NCBI RefSeq assembly: GCF_001949145.1
Contig: NW_019091634.1
Span: forward strand, 36,941-100,940
DNA from: Acanthaster planci
Taxonomy: Eukaryota; Echinodermata; Asteroidea; Valvatida; Acanthasteridae
DNA: 64,000 bases
Reading direction: 5' to 3'
The position numbers and the translations under genes were made by a program. Below the pieces are notes generated by a model. It was not told the origin of the DNA. It made no database searches and saw only the letters and a list, made by a program, of their open reading frames with translations. Shown here piece after piece: positions 34,096-46,635 of the stretch. Each line of letters opens with the position of its first letter. Position 1 is the stretch's first letter.

Positions 34096-36879
34096 ACAGC
34101 TGTCTTCCATGAATTCTTCGTACAGGAACAGTTTACATGCTCATGGCGGGCACGCGCTTCTGGGCATGCTACAATAATGTAGCCTCAATGACTGTTTGTT
34201 TGTGGGGGAGGGGCTTTTTGATTCCTACATGATTAACACACATTCCTGCCTCTATGGTCTCATTCATACGTATACCTAGAGTGAAGGGCGTCCGGCATTG
34301 CAGTGGGTGGCTCATCCATACTAGGTTGCGGGCCACTAAATATGCCAAAAATTGACTGCGCGGACCAAACCACGACCGCGATCCTCTGCTAGTATAGACG
34401 CTTTGCGTGATAACCATCTTGTTGGGTAGTTTTTTTATTCCACAGGAATTTGTATACCCCCATGAAACAAGAGCACTTGCATGCAAGATGGTAGCCATGC
34501 AAACCGTCTTTTAAAACATTTCGTGGCACGTTGACTGGATGGATTGTAAACAAGGATTGACGCTGCCGGAAGGACCGCACGCGCGCATTTCTGAAACTGG
34601 ACAAAACAGGCCCTCCAAATTGGTCTATTTATATTGAGTGGATTGTAGGCATCAATTTTCTATTGGCCCTCATGACTATGTATTTTTGTATAGCGTGTGG
34701 TCATCTCTGGAGACTTTTTTGAAGTTTAGGAATTTATCACTGTTGTCTGTGGCAACTGATATTTACTGGTATGCAACCTAGAGTTTCAAAATGGCAGCTT
34801 CCGTGGTCATTGTATCGAGGGTGTTTACAATGGCTCAGAATGCTTTGTTAATGCACTATCATGATAGTAAAATGAAATGATGGTTTGGTTCCATGGTTTC
34901 TGATTTCTTTTTGGAAAAAATTTTAAAAATTAGTTATCTGTAGGTCTGATTTTTTTCTTTTATTGTCGGGTTTAATTCCTTCAATCACTGAATGGGGTAA
35001 GAAGCTAAAGGCAAGTAGTTTGCGGTGACACCATGTAGCATGCACTATCTCTCTTGTGAGCGTGTGTCTCCGGAAGGAGCCAATTTATTCAACGTTTCGG
35101 ACAGTCTGCTCTGTCGGCCTGGAATGGGCAACAGGAGTCCTGACGACGGGCGGCAAAACCCTAAGGAAAAAAAGCAAATAAAAGCAAGGATGTCGGGACC
35201 GCGAGTGATGCTTCTGATTTTTTCACCCCATCATTATATTGAATGAGAACGAAGCTGCATTCGCTTTCGAACCCCCCCCGACACCAAAAGTTGGATACAC
35301 CGCTGACCTTATAGATCCACCATGCAACCTTCAGATCTTATTCCAATCCAAGTAACATTCTGGCTCTCACGCGGGTTTGAAAACGCTCCGAAGTAACAGA
35401 TTTGTGGATCATGTTTTTTCCGAAAGTGGGTTTTGGATTATTTGATTCTTTTCTTAGCTTCATCAACCTAAAGAACTTGTTGGTATACATATCAGTGAAG
35501 AAAGTGACGGGGTGGCACGCACCGTCTTGGGTGAAAACCTTTTGCCAATAATTTATTGGTTTTTATGCTAATGCATATTTGCATATTCACGAGCAGAGCT
35601 ATGATGTCATCCATGGCATCGATTTGTGCATTTCAACCACAGCTAAGGCACAGTTAATTTTCTTTGGGCAATTTATTGCTTTGTAAGTACAATAATCCAG
35701 CAAAAATCCTTTTTACAGGAATGTTCCCAGATAGCAAATTTGGGGATCACAATTTGAACATGAAAACATAAAACCTGAACCATGTCTTCCTGGATTTACA
35801 TCAAAGCAAAAGCGCCCTCACTTGTCCAGAAATGGTCAAGTTTTATTATTTAAACAAGTGCACCGTTAGTTCACGTAACTCAAAAACGATGACAAACGGT
35901 CTTCATACATGGAAGAAGAGTACACAGATACAAAAAAGTAATTCTAAGAAAAATTAATTTCCTGATTCCTTTGAGGAAAGTGTTAATTTAGTTTTCTTTC
36001 AAGTGGCTTCATTAAACTTAGACTTCACAGCCCTCGTCAGACTTCGGGCTTTTTTGTTCAACCTTGTGACGGTTTTACAATGAAATGATAATGACTTTAA
36101 TGGATTTCCACAATCCTACATTTGAACCTTTAATACACAGAGCCAAAGGTAACCGTAATCTCTTTATATAAAACTATTCAATTTGTAAGATTTTCACAAT
36201 GGTAGGCTACGCCTAACAAGTTACCTGTTTCTGTAACTTCTGTACGCTTCACTGTTGGTTTCAAAGAGTCAACCACTTTAAAGAAATTCGTCACATGTAG
36301 GCCTAACATTTTGGATTTCTTGTGCAGAGTCCGATTTCAAAAGATCCATATGGCATGAAAACAACAGTAGTAGGAGTGTACCGGTTCTAAGACAGAAGCA
36401 AATCCCGGGTACCTACCCAGGCCTTGAAAAGTCTTAAGATTTCTATCCTCCGGGTACCACCCCCTGCCGCGTGGCAGAGCGACTGAAGCGAAGTCTATGT
36501 GTGTGTGGGTTTGTGCTTGTGTGTGTCGTAAAACCACCCAAAAATTGGAAAAAAATATCTGGATATAAATAAAAATAGACATGGCAAGATCACTGGCTGT
36601 GAACTACTCTTTTATTCAGCAAAGCGAAATACACGCGACGAAATAACAAACCAAAGCCAATTAAAAAATATGGCTTAACAAATTGAAAAGGAAAGGCTAC
36701 TCAGGAAAGATTACATCGATGCGATTAAAGCCTTCACTTCACCCGAATGATTTACAGAAGCAGATTTTGGGGACATTAGGAGGTTCGAGGCAACTTTAGA
36801 ACCTGGGAGCTACAACCTTGGTTGTTCGATAACGATCCTGTGCAATTTTTTTTCAACGCGAGTGAACAAATGATCGAAT

Positions 36880-38430
36880 CAAAATTCAAAACAGAGGCGA
36901 CGTCGCTGGACCAGCTCTTTAAAAATCTTGTCTCAAGGAATTTTTCTTTTTACTCAAAGAAGGATTTAGCCACTCACTCGACTCGTTTGACTCGCTCTTA
37001 CAGAAAGGTATATACCCGTACAGGTACATGGATTCTTTTAATAAATTTACTAAAACTCAATTGCCACCTATCGAAAAATTTTGCACTAGCCTTGAACAAA
37101 GCAACATTACACCTGCGGAGTACGAAAGGGCACAACAAGTGTGGAGAACTGTCAACGTGAAAACATTGAGTGATTACCACGATCTGTACGTCACGACCGA
37201 CTCGCTGTTACTCGTTGATGTCTTCGAAAACTTTCGATGCACGTGTAAACTCAACTACGGTCTAGACCCGGCTAATTACTATACGGCTCTAGGTCTATCT
37301 TGCTATCTTGTGACGCTTTACTGAAACACACCGACATCGAACTCGAGTTACTCACGGACGAAAACAAACACTTGTTTTTTGAAGACACAAAGAGAGGCGG
37401 CATTTGGAGCGTTGGGAAGGCGAGGTACTTTAAAGTCAGTAACCCGCGATTTTACGGACTACGACCCCAAACAACCTTCTTCTTACATTCTGTACTTGGA
37501 CGCTAACAGTCTGTACGGCTGGGCCATAAGTCAACCGCTCCCCTACGGTGAGTTTAAATGGCTGGGTGCAACCAACTGCGCAACTTTTACGCCAAAGCGC
37601 CTGTTGAAACTTAAGCCGAATTCATAGGTTGGTTACATGTTGGAAGTCGATTTAGACTACCCCCAGGAGCTTCGCTATTTGCACAACGATTATCCGTTCT
37701 CGCCGGAAAACCCTCATCGTACCGCACAGTTGGTTTTCAGAACATCAACACGAGTTGCTAAATGACAATAAAGACATCTCGACACCCCGAGTGCAACTTG
37801 TCTTTTATCGAAATGTATAAAACAAAACGGCAAGAAATGAACCCATTTATTGTGGCGTGAATATCCTCGATTTATCGGAAACGCTCATGTACGATTTTTA
37901 TTACAATAAGCCAAAGCAAAAGTATGGTCAAAAAGCTGTACACCGAGACTGATAGCTTGCAATTGTCTATCTATGCCAACGATGTGTACAACGACATTAA
38001 AACAAAAACACGCAAGCGAGTATGATTTTTCAAATTATGACCCAACTCACCAGTTGTACGATACTAAAAAAATAAAAAAATAAAAAAATTATAGGTTAAA
38101 TGAAAGACGAATTTGGAGGTAAGGTCATTAGCGAATGTGTGTATATCAGGCCAACGCTATACTCAATTTTAACCAAAACTTTTAAACGAGAAGTAAACTT
38201 GAAAAAGCCAAAGGTGTCAGGAAAGTTGTCCCTGACAAACACGTTAAGCACGAACACTATCGCGACTGCCTGTTTCAACGAGAACTCATGTATTTTTACC
38301 GGCAACAGATTAGATCGCGAAAACACGTGTTATACACCCTGATTCAAAACAATCTGTCACTTTCACGTTTGGATACCAAGCGATACGGGTTATCCGACGG
38401 TGTGCAGACATTGGCGTTTGGTCACTACTT
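36880..38430 (+). pseudogene. Polinton/Maverick protein-primed DNA polymerase B, decayed
   Basis: In live Polintons this enzyme copies the element from a protein primer. Visible family blocks in order are YMDSFNKFTKTQLPPIE, SDYHDLYVTTDSLLLVDVFE, YYTALGLS, ELELLTDENKHLF, motif A LDANSLYGWA (near 37500), motif C YTETDS (near 37937; usual form DTDS) and the C-terminal DGVQTLAFGHY. The blocks lie in different frames, with several frameshifts, stops and an A-rich insertion near 38065-38090. The N-terminal exonuclease part is missing or unrecognisable. No terminal repeats of the element were found. Confidence 0.85.
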
Positions 38431-38629
38431 GGAAGATATCTCGGTGTCTTCAGGTACCACTTGAAGCTCCTCTCTGACAAACGATCGCTGGGGACCGTTG
38501 AGCAAGTAGTATAACGTGATGTGTTTAAACTTACTCGTTCTCCTTTCGATTCGACACACGTTGACGTTCCACACGTGATCAGTGGTTCTCCTGACTTTAC
38601 CTCATTCTTGTTCACCCGGCTGATAGAGA

Positions 38630-39220
38630 TATCGCACTAAAGCGTTTGGTGGTATCTCGCTCTGCTCTCTGCTAATGTTCTATTAAATTTTTCGACGATA
38701 CTCTGCGATCGGTGTACACCCGGTATGCCAACAATTAATTCTACACTTGTAGAATTAGACAAAATCACCTTTGAATTCTGTACCGGCATCTACTCGCGAT
38801 ACGAAAGACCAAGTCAAAGGTGATGGTTTGTGATTTTTGACAATAGCGTCTTTCACTTGATTGGCAATTTTTGAAGTAGAGGCTCGGCTTTTTTGTATCG
38901 ACTGGAAACGACTACCACCGTCAACGCGTATTTAAAAGTCTTGCGCCCAACTCGACCCCAGGGCAGTACAACACATCTAATTGATGGACGTGGTTGGGTT
39001 TTGACCAAAGTTGAGACATCGCTTTGGGCCAGGGCACTCTAGGTGGTGGTGGTAAATACAACTGCCAAATGGCTTTTTTCAATCAAGTTCTAACCGTCGG
39101 TTTATCGATACCCGTTTTTAGTGCAACTGATTGACGGCACTTTCACCTTTCCGGTACCTTTAGGGCTGTGAAACAAACTCAAGCTGGTTTTGATGTTTTC
39201 AGTCAAGTCGCTCATTTAAT
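38630..39220 (-). pseudogene. Polinton/Maverick integrase, decayed
   Basis: A retrovirus-like DDE integrase that inserts Polinton DNA. On the minus strand, broken over several frames, I see IWQLYLPPP, HVHQLDVLY, GRVGRKTFKYALTVV, SSRYKKAEPL and SIVEKFNRTLAE, the order seen in Polinton integrases. The usual Asp after ALTVV (VVDVASR) is Val, so a catalytic residue appears lost. The Glu in IVEKFN is kept. It converges with the polymerase remnant. Confidence 0.75.
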
Positions 39221-39239
39221 TTAAACAAAAACAAAACCT

Positions 39240-39723
39240 TTAACCTAACCGATATACTACGTAACCCACTACAGTCGTACCTCCCAATATCCACACGAAT
39301 TCCATAACGTGTTGATCTTCACTAGGGGTGTAGAAATCGCTAAGGTTTGGCTGTGGAGGTAATTCGTGCATTGAACCTGTGTGTTCGTTGTGCACTTTAA
39401 GCACTTTGTCTATATTACTAAACGTTCTTTCTGACAATTCTGTTGCCTCATGCGTTGGTTCAAGTAATCGAGGTACTTGACTCGTTGCTCCCACGATCCT
39501 GTTTTGTTTGGGCCAGTTGTTTTAAAGCTAAATCGTGTCTCTTTCGTTCTTCGTCAACTCGGTTTGTAATTAATTGACCAAATAAAAAATTAACATCAAT
39601 GAACGCCAACGCATTAACGAAAGCTCCACCAATCATCATCGCAATACTAGCCATACCCTCTGTTAGTTTATAACCAACTATATATGTGACCTGCTGGGAC
39701 AAAATCAGCAATAACCCCCACAT
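39240..39723 (-). pseudogene. Polinton-associated small membrane/coiled protein, frameshifted
   Basis: Two overlapping frames (39723-39460 and 39494-39240). The first has a hydrophobic segment and the motif GGAFVNALAFIDVNFLFG, then a charged helix (RVDEERKRHDLALKQLA). The second ends with another hydrophobic segment (ILGGTTVVGYVVYRLG). Similar GGA-VNALAF proteins accompany Polintons in other invertebrates from memory; their role is unknown. One frameshift would separate the halves. Confidence 0.5.
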
Positions 39724-40067
39724 TTGACATTTTGAGATACTCTTATCATCACGTGGAGCAGTTTTTAAGCTTTCAGATGAGCCACCTTGGAAGGATTAAA
39801 ACGGTATAGCGCGCGTCGTCTTGCGTATCCTCATTTCGACAACGACGGCCTGATTGGGCGGTGTGTTCAACGTCACGTTTCCAAGTACATGTAAATAAGC
39901 CTATTAAAATAAACGAGTCTTCATTTACTAAAACAAATATCAAGTTTCCTATCCAAAACTTGCCTAAACAAGGGACCTTTAATTCTGTTTTTGTTTTTAA
40001 ATAAACGGACACATTGATGGTAGCCACATTGTAGTACATTGTAGCCACCACTAAAATTAAATGAAAC

Positions 40068-40240
40068 TTATTTAATAATCCGCACAGGGTGACTTTTTAG
40101 ATATTCTAAAGTCGCTTCATTAAGGTGTTCAACTGGCTCCCAAGTATTATGCTTTCAAGGAAAGTCCTTCCATTTGATAACATAATTCAATTTTCCGTTC
40201 TTAAATTTTCCACGGATGACGTTTTCAACCTCATCACAAT
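40068..40240 (-). pseudogene. Integrase-tail chromodomain of the Ty3/gypsy element
   Basis: Reads DEVENVIRGKF, NYVIKWKDFP and NTWEPVEHLNEATLEYL, a standard chromodomain with its Trp residues. One TGA falls between KWKDFP and NTWEP; otherwise the frame is open to TAA at 40070-40068. In chromoviruses this module steers integration to modified chromatin. Confidence 0.75.
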
Positions 40241-40420
40241 CCTGCTCGTCAGAACCTGGAGGTAGTTCTGGTATATTAAGTGGTCGTCTACTTTCGTGGA
40301 ATGCTTTGCTATTAACGGTTGGAACGAGTCCAAGGGAAGATCAGAGTCGCATACGTCCGGAAGAGGGGCACTATGAAGTTCATCTGGAGTAACTTGACTT
40401 GGTGGATGCCTGTACCGATC

Positions 40421-41480
40421 CTATGCGAATTTCATGCGATTGACATGAATCGGAGATGATAACAATTTGTTGTTCTCTAGGTTTCTAACCATGAAGTTTG
40501 TTGGTCCAGTTTTCTTCAAAAGGAAGTAAGGTCCACGCCACCGCTGATTTAATTTCCTGGATAGTCCAGTTTGTGTAGTCGGGAAGAATGTAAACACACA
40601 ATCTCCAACCTGGTACTCAACGTTCGTTGCGTGATCATCGAAGCGCTCCTTCACCTCAGCCTGGTTTTTCTAGAGATGCTGTTGAAACCTCACGGAACGT
40701 CTCCAGCTGATTCACTAGATGATGCAAGTGCTCACGTACTGTTTTGTCTTTCTCCCCCTCCGGCTTGAGGAGTGAGACGTCCAATGGAAGACCAGCCTCC
40801 CCGCCGTACAGGAGGAAGAATGGGATAAACCCGATGCTATTTTCAGCTGAACAGGTTCGGTAGGGGAAATGGATGGATGGTATGTAATCGTCCCAATCTG
40901 TATGAAACTGTTTAACATAGTGTGAAAATGTATCCAAATAACAGTATTAAAACGCTCTTGAAAAGCATTACACAGTGGGTGGTAAGCGCAAGTGATGAGT
41001 TTGCATGTTCCCGTGATGCGACACACTTCTAGCATAAGTTTACTAAGAAAAATAGATCGTCTGTCACTTAAAAGAAATCGTGGGCATCCATGGTTACAGA
41101 TTATCTCTTTATAGAAACATGTTGCTACTGTACGAGCATCTATGGATTTGACAGGTACAAGAATTGACCATCTTGTGCAATGATCAGTGAAGCATAATTC
41201 GTACTTATTTCCAGAATTTGATTCAGGTAATGGGCCAAGTACACCAACACTTACCGTCTGAAATGGACACGGTGCTGTCATGGTCATAAGTGGAGCTATC
41301 AATTAATGCTTTGTGGTTTTTCTATGTGCACAAGAATTACAAGATCTGACCCAGTTATCAATATCCTTGTACCTTCCTTTCCAAAATTACCTCTAAGCTT
41401 GGCGAGTGTCTTGTGGATACCAAAATGGGCGGCCAAAACTTCGTCATGATTTGCAACCAGTATGTCATCAACATAATCGC
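40421..41480 (-). pseudogene. Ty3/gypsy integrase core and C-terminal domain
   Basis: Contains the zinc-binding region remnant (about 41480-41310), then the core with FTDHCTRW (first Asp), LLSDRRS (second Asp) and QERFN (Glu), then YRTCSAENSIGFIPFFLLYG and the C-terminal VEYQVGDCVF and GPYFLLKKTGP. At least two frameshifts separate these blocks (near 40930 and 40660). Confidence 0.85.
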
Positions 41481-41487
41481 GTGGTAT

Positions 41488-43010
41488 TTACAACTGTACT
41501 GTAGTTTTCACTGGCAAATGAACTTTTAATGAGGTATGCCATACATGATACAAGGAAGTGTCATGAAGGAAATTATTTTCAGCTTCAAGTATTAATTTGT
41601 TTGCTTCTTTGTCATTATCGGGAAGGTCATGAGTTTTCAGATATCTGATAATTACACCAGTCCGCAAACTGGTCTTTCTCTTGAGCTTTTTTTCAACTAA
41701 AAAAATATCTATACTTTGGTGAATATTTGGCAACCGTTGAGTCAAAAACTCACTTTCCATATCTTTGATTCTTTGACTTCTGATATCGTGCATTTCTAAC
41801 ATTACACAAGGTTTAGAGTTACAGGGAATCAAAAAATCATCTAAGGTTCCAAAATCAAATAGAATCCAACTTGTAGGTTGAGATTTTTCTCCTGTTCCCT
41901 TAATAAGTGACGGGTGATTTGCAATACTGGATTCTTGTTCAGGTTGAGTTTCTTGTACCTGTGGAATTCTACTCAAAGAGTCAACATTCTTTAAACATCT
42001 TCCAGCTCTGTGAATTAATTCATAGTCGTGAGATTGTAAGAGTAAAGCCCAGCCGGTAAGTCTATCAGTTGTAGGTTTATGATTGAACTGCCAACACAAT
42101 GCTTGATGATCAGTGATAATTTGAAATTTAGGTCCGTGAAATAAATATGAGGAGTACTTTTAAGTCCTTCAACTGCCAAAGCTTTCAGTTCAGTAATCGA
42201 ATAATTCTTTTCTGCTTTGTTTAAAGATCTTCCTCCTTTTTGCAATGGCTTTTTCTGAATTTGAGACAAAGTACATACCAAGCCTGTGGTTGATGCATCG
42301 GTTTGGAGGATGAATTTCGAACCATCAAATTTAGGATAAGCAAAAATTGGAGGTTCCATAAGCTTTGTTTCAAAGATTCAAACGCCTCTTGACATTCAGG
42401 AGACCAAATGGGTGGAACGTCTTTCATAGTCAGTTTGGTTAGTGGATCGACGATTTGACTGTAAGTAGTGTCCAGTTATTCCTAAAAAGGATTTAACTTG
42501 TGATACCGTTGTAGGTACTGGGTACTTTTTGACAATGGCTTTTTGGCTGGATCGGTGGCTACAACATCTTGTGAGATAACGTGACCTAAGTAACGTATCT
42601 TTTTTCTCTAAATATACATTTTGGGTGTTTGAGTTAGTTAAGTTCAGACTGCCCCTCATGTGTAACAAAGGCAATTTTGAACTTGAAATGTTTTTCCATG
42701 GCTAGTTGCCAGTAACCAGATGCCATATCAACTGTTGAAAAATACAGGGGCTGGTTTTGACCAAGGTTGTTGATAGAATCTTCGATATTAGATGTGGGAA
42801 ATTATCACGTTCACTAAAATTCGGTTTATTGGTCTAAAGTCAATACAAAAACGAAATAGTTTGTTCTTTTCTTCTCCCTCAACACAATACTACTTGACCA
42901 AGGTGATGTGGAGGGAGAAATAATGTTATTTTTCAGCATTTGTTGGACTTGTTCCCTAATAATCACTTGTAAATGCAGAGGATGTCTATATGGTCAAGAA
43001 CGTATTGGAA
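41488..43010 (-). pseudogene. Ty3/gypsy reverse transcriptase and RNase H, decayed
   Basis: Visible in order: reverse transcriptase start FRFCIDFRPIN (near 42840), the end of the thumb VKSFLGITGHYL (near 42500), RNase H core FILQTDASTTGLVC (Asp of the DAS motif, near 42310) and EKNYSITELKALAVE, then the connection HRAGRCLKNVDSLSRIP. Numerous stops and frame changes lie between 42360 and 43000. The palm YxDD motif was not found. Confidence 0.8.
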
Positions 43011-43024
43011 GATGATTACCTGTA

Positions 43025-43720
43025 TTAATGGTATTTTTGGGTTTCACTGAGGCTTTTGTTTGACATATTTACCTGGTCAAGTACTTCCTTGGCTTCTTTA
43101 GTGCCATTTCGTTGTGCGTCTTTGTTTTCCGAAGGTTTTACAATCTCAGCAGACGCCGAGAACGTATGCATATCTTCGTTTTTCACAAGGACAAATGTAC
43201 CTAGTTTTGTCCGTGGGCATACCTCAATGACTCTATCCGAGGGGTAGAGGAGCATTACTGTAATTTGAGTTCGACCACTGTGTTTTCTGGTAGAGGATAT
43301 TGCATGGGCATTGTGTGATCCTAATCTGGTTATTGTCCTAGTAGCTTCACAAGCGCTCACTAACACAGAGGGTAAATTGGTCTCAACTCTAGCTTCAAAT
43401 ATTGCTCGAGTGCGTGTGGGAAATCTGATGTTGTCATTAAGCCTCAGCTTATTTGAACCAAAATGCATACTGGCGTTTTGTTTTACAAGGAACTGATTGC
43501 CTTAGATTAAGTCGCAATCAAGATTGACAGTTACAAACCGCAACCACCTTTAGTCAAAGGAATCTCTGCAATTCCTAGAATGTTGAGGCAAGTACCACTT
43601 GCAGTTACTGCTTGGGAAATTCGATAACACATCGATAACAAACCAATCTACTAAAATTTGTTGGGAGTATCGGTTTGATGAATTGACATTCCCATACTTT
43701 TGCCTGCGAGATCCAGATTG
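43025..43720 (-). pseudogene. Ty3/gypsy protease-linker region, decayed
   Basis: Bases 43468-43025 hold an intact 147-residue frame between protease and reverse transcriptase (RFPTRTRAIFEARVE, ITVMLLYPSDRVIEVCP). Just upstream (about 43720-43500), in broken frames, is the end of a retroviral-type protease (LGIAEIPLTKGG). The catalytic Asp motif is not clear. Confidence 0.6.
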
Positions 43721-43779
43721 GCCTGGCTGAGTTTTGGTCTTTGTGCCTTAAGAATTCTTTGAATGTTGGTTCACTATTT

Positions 43780-44420
43780 CGTTAACTGTCGTCTTTATTT
43801 GTGCAACGTCGTTAACTACCGTAAATGCTGAATTGTATCAGCCTGGTTAGATTGGGAATTAGGCTCAACTTGTGATTGCAAAACCTGTGTGGAATGCACT
43901 ACGGCTGATAGCGGGGCTGGTGACTCTGACACATTTTGTGCAAGACGTGCAAATGAAGTGCACGGTTCAAAAATTTGGGTTGTTTTGAAATAACGAAAGC
44001 TTTAACTCGTGGTTGTGAGCCCCTAGTGAAATGAATTAATCTCTCTTGATCCGATTTGTGAACACAGGAGGCTAAGTTGGTTGCGTTTATCCATTACTGT
44101 TAATTACCCTGAAAATTGCCAACCACGGCAGCCCTTAGACTTTCATACGAGCTCTTTGTACCGTCATACAGGGTAGAAAACCAAATCGCTGCATTACCTT
44201 TAAGTCTAACACTCAGTGCCAAGTGTAGTTTATCAGAAGCGAAGTAACGTAGTTTGGCATTCAACTAAAATCTACTGGGAAATACATTAGGATTTTCATC
44301 GGGAGATCCCGAATACATATCTTTAAAATGCTCTTCTTATTTTGACATCGCTGTTTCTTCAATATTCGTTTCGTCATGCAATGATTCAGTTTCTTTTTCG
44401 ATAGGTTCAACAAGTTTTAT
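43780..44420 (-). pseudogene. Ty3/gypsy gag, decayed
   Basis: The minus strand reads EEHFKDMYSGSPDENPNVFP, LHLALSVRLKGNAAIWFSTL and SYESLRAAVVGNFQ, the pattern of retrotransposon gag (small apolar helix, AxxWF, then an F-containing helix). Interrupted by stops. Confidence 0.6.
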
Positions 44421-44959
44421 AGTTTAACAATGAAAAAAAAACATCTGGTACACTTAGCACAATGTACATTAATATCGTCACATAAAATTAGATAAATACA
44501 GAAATAATCTTACTTTTACCTAAATCAATGCTCCGTGAGTCGCCGTCAGGCAGGCCTCAGGACGTCTCGCAACGGTATCTTACAAAATATACCCTGATTC
44601 TCCACCATATCTTATGAGGGTCAGTCTGTTCCGGGAATGTGAAGACTATGCGGTTAAAAGAAGTCTAATGAAACAAAATATACTATCACACCAACCAAAC
44701 ATAATTTAATCCAACAAAACTTGTTCCACAAATCATGACGAGATGTACCTCGAGAACAGACTGACGACCACTGCCCTACCCGGCTACGTCTGTTTGCCAT
44801 ATATGAGCCGAGAACCCTAATCTATGATAAATCAAATTCCTTACCGGTATAGGTTAAATAATTTACAAAACAAAAGGAACTGCACGAGATGAAATTAAAT
44901 GTCATGGGGAGCCAGGGCTGAGGTTTGAAGAGTTGGGCCGGTTACCCCATAAACATTTT

Positions 44960-45480
44960 GGGGGTGAAAAAACCTTTCAGTCGTTGCATAAGGCTATAAA
45001 ATTTATGATCCGTACCAGGGTGAACATGAAACACTGATGTATTTTTCTAGGGAACTCATCCATCTCTATGATGGGGTACTAGAAATTGCTCTTGCTGCTC
45101 AGAGATATTCCTTGAAGAGCCTGTAAGACAAGGCATTAGTAAGCCAGTTTGTTGCAGGAGCTCGAAGGCAGAGTACCCGCTAAGAGTTGAGACGCTTTGT
45201 GTTGGAGAATCCTGGTAAGACTTTTATAGAGAATCGGGACTTAGCCGTTGAAACGTTCAGAGATGTTGTGCATATCACTAAGGCCAGATCCACCCAGGTT
45301 CGCCATGTCAGATCGGATCTAGTGCAGTGACATATGGGGGACTTTGAATCAACGGAATTGATGAAGTTTGAATTGATAAAATTAGCACACAGTCTGAACA
45401 TGGGCAGCAGACCCAGGACAAGATACTCAGATGAATTCAGGATATGCAGGGACAGATTGCTAGGTAACAAGAACAGATTA
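44960..45480 (+). pseudogene. Ty3/gypsy gag (capsid part), decayed
   Basis: Broken frames read HETLMYFSRELIHLYDG, QFVAGARRQ and LRRFVLENPGKTFIENRDLA, typical of the end of retrotransposon gag. Several stops and frame changes are present. Confidence 0.6.
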
Positions 45481-45484
45481 ATTC

Positions 45485-46040
45485 GTGACGTCACAGATGC
45501 GCCTACCTGATCGAGGTGGGAATATGACTACTGAGAAGCTACCCATTAGTGTGGAACGTGGGCCGATAAAGTGTTTTAGGTGCAAGAAACTTGGGCACAT
45601 TAAAGCACAGTGCCATGTTAAACTACCTGTCAGTTGCAGCAACGATGCAGGGAATTCTCCTCAGGAATCCGCGCAGCAAGGTGTACCATTGCCTCAGCAA
45701 AATACATGTGGGGAGAGGTCAAACTAGCTGCCCCCATCTTAGGGCGGGTGGTGGGGATGTTTCAGGAAGGGCCTTGTCCACAGGGAAGTCATTTGTGAGA
45801 GAAGTGGTGGCACCTGATTTGTCTGTAGACGATTTGCTTACCAAGGTAGTGAAGAGTAGCCCAAGAGCTGATGTCACACTAGCTGGGATACCAGTTGAAA
45901 GTGTTTTAGACGCAGGTGCTGAGGTACCCCTCATAAGTGCTGTATTTCACCGTGAACATCTGGAGGGGGTGATGAGTGGTGTTAAGCCACTTGGCACTTA
46001 CCTACGAGTGTATGGGGTAGGGTATATGGAATTACCCGTA
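45485..46040 (+). pseudogene. Ty3/gypsy nucleocapsid knuckle and aspartic protease
   Basis: A zinc knuckle, CFRCKKLGHIKAQC (C-x2-C-x4-H-x4-C), lies at about 45572-45613. After a frame change comes a retropepsin start, ESVLDAGAEVPLI; the catalytic triplet is Asp-Ala-Gly at 45909-45917 where most families have Asp-Thr/Ser-Gly. The frame is cut by the element at 46041. Confidence 0.75.
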
Positions 46041-46472
46041 TAGAGGGATACCAATACGACGCTTTCAGCGTCGATCTGCGCACTTCCGCGTTTGAAAACG
46101 AGGCGATATGTGTCAGCTTCAATTACTAATACGATCAGACGATTGAAAGTAAGGAGTTAAGACACCAAATACATAAAGGTAAGTTAAATTCAGACTTTTC
46201 AGGCTGCCAATTTTTGAGGAAGAGTCTTTCAGGATGACTCAACACGTAAAATCAAAAGAAAAAATAACGACAATTGACCGCGAACGAACGTACCTGCGAT
46301 GGTCGTGTATCTTATGTAGTGGGCGTGGTTTAACCTGGAGTGGCGTCACACTTACGAACCGGATACTCCATGTATTGTGTGGACTCCGCGGGCAGGCGCG
46401 ACAAAGTTCAACACAAAGAGCCTCGTTTTCGATGCAGATATGCGCAGACGGCGCCAATGTGATATCCCTCTA
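46041..46472. mobile_element. TA-flanked inverted-repeat element inside the gypsy protease region
   Basis: Ends are TAGAGGGATA and TATCCCTCTA. Subterminal parts also match in inverted orientation (CTGCGCA with TGCGCAG; GAAAACGAGGC with GCCTCGTTTTC). It may be read as GAGGGATA ends flanked by TA, as in Tc1/mariner-type elements. Gypsy-like coding resumes after it (GTTGAGGCTCCCTTAGTGG). No transposase. Confidence 0.7.
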
Positions 46473-46635
46473 TTGGGTACGTTGAGGCTCCCTTAGTGGT
46501 TCATAATCAGTAACAGCCCACTTCGTGGTGGTTAAGGATCCCCCTTGTGGTGATGTTAGAGGGCGTAGGTGCCCTTTTTTGTTATGTATTGCACTTACTT
46601 AGGGACCTCAATCCAGACGTAAAAGATGCATAGGC

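Larger units (their letters stand above)
26693..36860. other. Gene-poor intergenic region
   Basis: I recognise no conserved protein, tRNA or rRNA in these 10 kb. Open frames are short and have no family motif. Content is AT-rich unique sequence, microsatellites (GT/G runs near 29995 and 32255, GT-rich tract near 36500), TACATGTA-rich palindromic DNA near 30570-30625, an AT palindrome near 33479-33522, and the repeats listed separately. Confidence 0.6.
40068..44420 (-). mobile_element. Ty3/gypsy retrotransposon, chromodomain-bearing, decayed
   Basis: All parts lie on the minus strand in the canonical order: gag (44420-43780), protease and linker (about 43720-43025), reverse transcriptase (about 43010-42360), RNase H (42359-42000), integrase (about 41900-40421) and chromodomain (about 40240-40068). 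Frameshifts and stops occur in every part. The long terminal repeats were not identified. The chromodomain places it in the chromovirus branch of Ty3/gypsy. Confidence 0.85.
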
